Source: DATGIQ01 sp035295665 (GTDB lineage Bacteria > Planctomycetota > Planctomycetia > Gemmatales > Gemmataceae). From it: 8,305 nt of DNA. The stretch is from NCBI GenBank assembly GCA_035295665.1, contig DATGIQ010000097.1, positions 1-8,305 of the forward strand. Direction: 5' to 3'. The translations under genes and the position numbers were made by a program. Position 1 is the stretch's first letter; the number at the start of each line of letters is the position of its first letter. This document shows, piece after piece, positions 5,654 to 8,305 of this stretch. Below the pieces are notes generated by a model, which was not told where the DNA came from, did no database searches, and saw only the letters and a list, made by a program, of their open reading frames with translations.

Positions 5654-7078
5654 ATGCTCTTCTGTTCGCAGCAATTCCTCGTCTTCTTTACGGCTGTCTT
5701 TGTCGTCTATTGGATCCTTCCCTGGCGGCGCGGCCGGGTGTGGCTGTTGTTGGCCGCAAGCTTTGCCTTTTACGCAAGCTGGAACAAGTGGCTTGCCGGA
5801 ATTATCTGTCTTTCCACGGCCCTCGATTACGTGATTGCCCTCGGACTGGAAGCCAGTACTGTGCCCCGCCGACGCAAGTTGCTTCTCGGGTTGAGCCTGG
5901 CAGCCAACCTGGGTCTCTTGTGCTATTTCAAGTATGCGAACTTTTTCCTGACATCAGTCGAGGAAACGCTGCACGCACTCGGGGCCACGACATCGGTGCC
6001 CGTCTTGCATATCATTTTGCCGGTCGGGATTTCCTTTTACACGTTCGAAGCGATCAATTACACCATCGATGTCTATCGCGGCCGGGTGCCGGCAGAGCAA
6101 GACCTGGCCCACTTCATGCTGTTCATTTCCTTCTTTCCGCATTTGATCGCGGGACCGATTGTCCGGGCGCGAGATTTCTTACCGCAGATCCGCCGGCCAA
6201 AGCATTGGGATTGGGCGCGCCTGAACCTGGGGGGGCAGTATCTGCTAATGGGTCTGTTCAAGAAGCTGGCCATCGCCGATCGCATGGCCCTCTATGCGGA
6301 TCCCGTGTTTGCTGACCCCGGCAGCTATGGCTCTGCAGCGTCCTGGGTCGCGCTCCTGGCTTATGCCCTTCAGATTTATTGTGACTTCTCCGGCTACACC
6401 GATATGGCGTTGGGTTCGGCCCATCTGCTCGGCTACAAGCTCGCCAAAAACTTTCACATGCCCTACCTGGCTGGCAATGTCTCAGAGTTTTGGCGGCGGT
6501 GGCACATCTCCTTATCAACCTGGTTGCGCGACTATCTGTTCATCCCCCTCGGAGGTAGTCGGGGCAACACTTGGCAGACGAATCGCAATCTGATGGTGAC
6601 CATGGTCCTGGGTGGGCTCTGGCACGGTGCTAGTTGGACGTTTGTCTTCTGGGGACTCTTGCACGGACTATTCCTCATTACCCACCGTGCCTTTCAACGA
6701 ATCTGCAAGCGACAGGAGCGTCTCGATCGGCTGGCCCAGACCGGGCCAGGCACGGTGATCCGAATCGGCGTCACTTTTTCGTGTGTTTGCTTGGCTTGGA
6801 TTTTCTTTCGGGCTCCGACCTTCGCCGCGGCGGGCACGATCCTCAGCAAGCTCGTTATCCCGACCGCCGGTCTCGAGGCACCGCTTCACCCGCGCAGCTT
6901 TTGGTATATGGCAGCGGTCGTGGTGATCTGCCATGCGGCAGCCCATTACGGGATCTGGAAGAAATTGGCCGTCCGCGCGCCGGCCGCGGCGCTCGGCTTT
7001 GGCTACGCACTGGTGTTGAGCATTTCTCTGGTGCTGGCACCCGACGCCGGCAAAGCGTTTATCTACTTCCAGTTCTGA
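5654..7078 (+). CDS. MBOAT family O-acyltransferase (AlgI-like)
   Basis: The 474-residue polytopic membrane protein matches the AlgI/DltB branch of membrane-bound O-acyltransferases. These enzymes move an acyl group, often acetyl, across the membrane onto surface polysaccharide or teichoic acid. Visible family blocks: FYASWNKW near 39-46; GISFYTFEAINYTIDVYRG near 125-142; HLIAGPI at 163-169; DFSGYTDMALG from 244; FWRRWHISLSTWLRDYLFIPLGG near 279-301; and WHGASWTF with the presumed catalytic His324, then HG at 337-338. The length is normal for AlgI. About ten or more hydrophobic spans are evident. AGGAG at 5641-5645, eight nt before ATG 5654, fixes the start. The next gene starts 30 nt after the stop and looks co-transcribed. 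The acceptor is unknown, and no periplasmic AlgJ/AlgX-type partner is visible. The symbol algI is avoided because alginate synthesis is unsupported. Confidence 0.93.
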   Translation: MLFCSQQFLVFFTAVFVVYWILPWRRGRVWLLLAASFAFYASWNKWLAGIICLSTALDYVIALGLEASTVPRRRKLLLGLSLAANLGLLCYFKYANFFLTSVEETLHALGATTSVPVLHIILPVGISFYTFEAINYTIDVYRGRVPAEQDLAHFMLFISFFPHLIAGPIVRARDFLPQIRRPKHWDWARLNLGGQYLLMGLFKKLAIADRMALYADPVFADPGSYGSAASWVALLAYALQIYCDFSGYTDMALGSAHLLGYKLAKNFHMPYLAGNVSEFWRRWHISLSTWLRDYLFIPLGGSRGNTWQTNRNLMVTMVLGGLWHGASWTFVFWGLLHGLFLITHRAFQRICKRQERLDRLAQTGPGTVIRIGVTFSCVCLAWIFFRAPTFAAAGTILSKLVIPTAGLEAPLHPRSFWYMAAVVVICHAAAHYGIWKKLAVRAPAAALGFGYALVLSISLVLAPDAGKAFIYFQF

Positions 7079-7108
7079 TTCCACCATCGCTCAGGAAAGT
7101 CCGAATTC

Positions 7109-8305
7109 ATGGCTCACGCCGTTTGCTCTGAGAACCCCTCACCGCACGCCAGGCTCAACGGCCGAACTCTGCTGGGCGTACTCCTGCTTTACGGGGCGTG
7201 CGTTTTCTGTGCAACGTATCCGGCACTTCTTACGCCCGCCACCCGTCTGGCAGGCAGCCGCTGCGATCCGCTCCAGGGACTATGGCTGATGCGCTGGTAC
7301 AAGGATTGCCTGCTTCACGGACACTCGCCGCTGCGCTGTGACGCAATCCAGTACCCCGTCGGGGCTCCCTTGGGCAACTTTTCGCCGTTGCACTTTCAGA
7401 CGCTGCTGTACCTCTTTCTTTCGCTGTTCACCGCGAATGACATCCTTTGTTACAACGCGATCTGGTTTTCCAACTTATGCTTTACCGGCTTGGCATCGTT
7501 TGTCCTGGCCTGGTACGTCATTAGAAACCGGTTGTGCGCGTGCTTCGCCGGGCTATTGGCCATGCTGAGCGGCCCGGTGCTGCTGCATGCGCATGGCCAT
7601 CTTGAGCTGATCACGCTGGGCTGGCTGCCCCTTTTCCTGCTCGGCTGGATGCGGTGGCTGGACCAACCCAAGCTGAGCCGGCTATTCGTGGCCTTGGTGC
7701 TCTATTTTTTGGTGGCGTTGAGCGCCGCCTACTTCGCGGTGTTCGCGCTGGTTCCGGCGGCGGTCTTCTTGATTGGGCGCGCAAGCCGGGGCGGCTATCG
7801 GCAAGTGCTCCCCTGGCTCGGTAGCCGGATCGGCGGGCTCAGCACGTTTGTCGTGGTGGCCGCGGTTGGTTCATCCATCCTCTACTTCCCGCAAATCCTG
7901 AGTCGCATCGAGGGTTATTCGCTGGCCCGGCCGAAGGGCGAGTTTAACTACTACGGAGCGCCGCCGTGGAGCTATTGTGTGCCGTCGTATTTGCACGAAC
8001 TTGGCCGACTCTTGCCGGCAGATTGTTATGCCCAAGCCGGGAGCGTCACCGTCGAATGCTGCTCTTATCTGGGCGTGGTGACGCTTCTCCTACTGGGTTA
8101 TGCCGCAATCCGGAGGGCTCGTTTCGAACGGGCCGGCCTTTGGTGGTCCGTTCTCCTCGTTTGCGTTGTGCTTTCTTTCGGAGCTTACTGGAGAATTGGC
8201 TCGGTTCGCATGAGTCTGCCGGCGGAGTGGCTTCGGAAGGGATTGTTTATCTTTCAAGCACTGCGTGTGCCGGCCCGCTTCAACCTGTGTGTGAGCGTGT
8301 TTGCG
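7109..8305 (+). CDS. GT-C-like multi-spanning membrane protein (3' truncated by window)
   Basis: The frame from ATG 7109 stays open for 399 codons to the right edge. AGGAAAG (7093-7099) precedes the ATG, and the MBOAT stop is 30 nt upstream, so one operon is likely. The protein is strongly hydrophobic, with a first span at about residues 20-40 and many later ones. Its pattern recalls bacterial GT-C/YfhO-like membrane proteins: an acidic CDPLQGLWLMRWY loop after the first span (Asp53), QYPVGAPL, an HAHGHLELITLGWLPLF block (His160-164, Glu166), and LRVPARFN at 385-392. GT-C enzymes use lipid-linked sugars and place their acidic catalytic residue in that first external loop, so Asp53 is a candidate; this is inference. 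Beside an MBOAT it would fit surface-glycan assembly. It is unusually Cys-rich (16 in 399). The family assignment is tentative; the coding call is secure. Confidence 0.8.
   Translation, partial: MAHAVCSENPSPHARLNGRTLLGVLLLYGACVFCATYPALLTPATRLAGSRCDPLQGLWLMRWYKDCLLHGHSPLRCDAIQYPVGAPLGNFSPLHFQTLLYLFLSLFTANDILCYNAIWFSNLCFTGLASFVLAWYVIRNRLCACFAGLLAMLSGPVLLHAHGHLELITLGWLPLFLLGWMRWLDQPKLSRLFVALVLYFLVALSAAYFAVFALVPAAVFLIGRASRGGYRQVLPWLGSRIGGLSTFVVVAAVGSSILYFPQILSRIEGYSLARPKGEFNYYGAPPWSYCVPSYLHELGRLLPADCYAQAGSVTVECCSYLGVVTLLLLGYAAIRRARFERAGLWWSVLLVCVVLSFGAYWRIGSVRMSLPAEWLRKGLFIFQALRVPARFNLCVSVFA

Noticed and set aside
5431..6315. 294-codon + strand frame overlapping the Nudix 3' end and the MBOAT 5' half
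   Set aside because: It overlaps two well-identified genes in another frame and its product is Arg/Ser/Pro-rich with no family signal.

Overview
The window looks like chromosomal DNA of a planctomycete, probably near the Gemmatales. This rests on recognising gene families, not on a search. A secreted DUF3500 protein, an FHA protein with a recognisable N-terminal block, and a large protein joining an Asp-box, a PIG-L-like domain, TPRs and a CBM9-like domain are together typical of that phylum. Base composition is moderately GC-rich. All recognisable genes are on the + strand, and no tRNA, rRNA, IS element or CRISPR array was seen.

Layout. (1) 1-2190: 3' part of a large composite protein, open at the left window edge. 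(2) 2347-2862: small FHA-domain protein. (3) 3027-4058: exported DUF3500 protein with a clear signal peptide and Shine-Dalgarno. (4) 4059-5071: about 1 kb without a recognisable gene family. Its first third holds a candidate 83-codon orphan gene (4109-4360) with a perfect AGGAGG. The rest is packed with inverted repeats: a nested hairpin complex (4373-4474), a 14-base palindrome, and three long hairpins (4672-4744, 4840-4907, 4955-5026), two of which are visibly related in sequence. (5) 5072-5476: Nudix hydrolase. (6) 5654-7078: MBOAT O-acyltransferase of the AlgI type. (7) 7109-8305: a multi-spanning membrane protein resembling GT-C-type glycosyltransferases, cut by the right edge.

How the genes relate. 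The MBOAT and GT-C-like genes are 30 nt apart, each with a Shine-Dalgarno, and read as one operon for building or acylating a cell-surface glycan. The composite protein, FHA, DUF3500 and Nudix genes are separated by gaps of 150 nt to 1 kb and show no obvious shared pathway.

The most unusual content is between the DUF3500 and Nudix genes. Related palindromes there share the loop word TTCGCCC. I found that word eight times on the + strand of this window, all between recognisable genes. The wobble pairs in the longest hairpin favour a transcript of the + strand. It resembles a REP/BIME-like repeat cluster or a structured RNA, but I cannot assign it to a known family.
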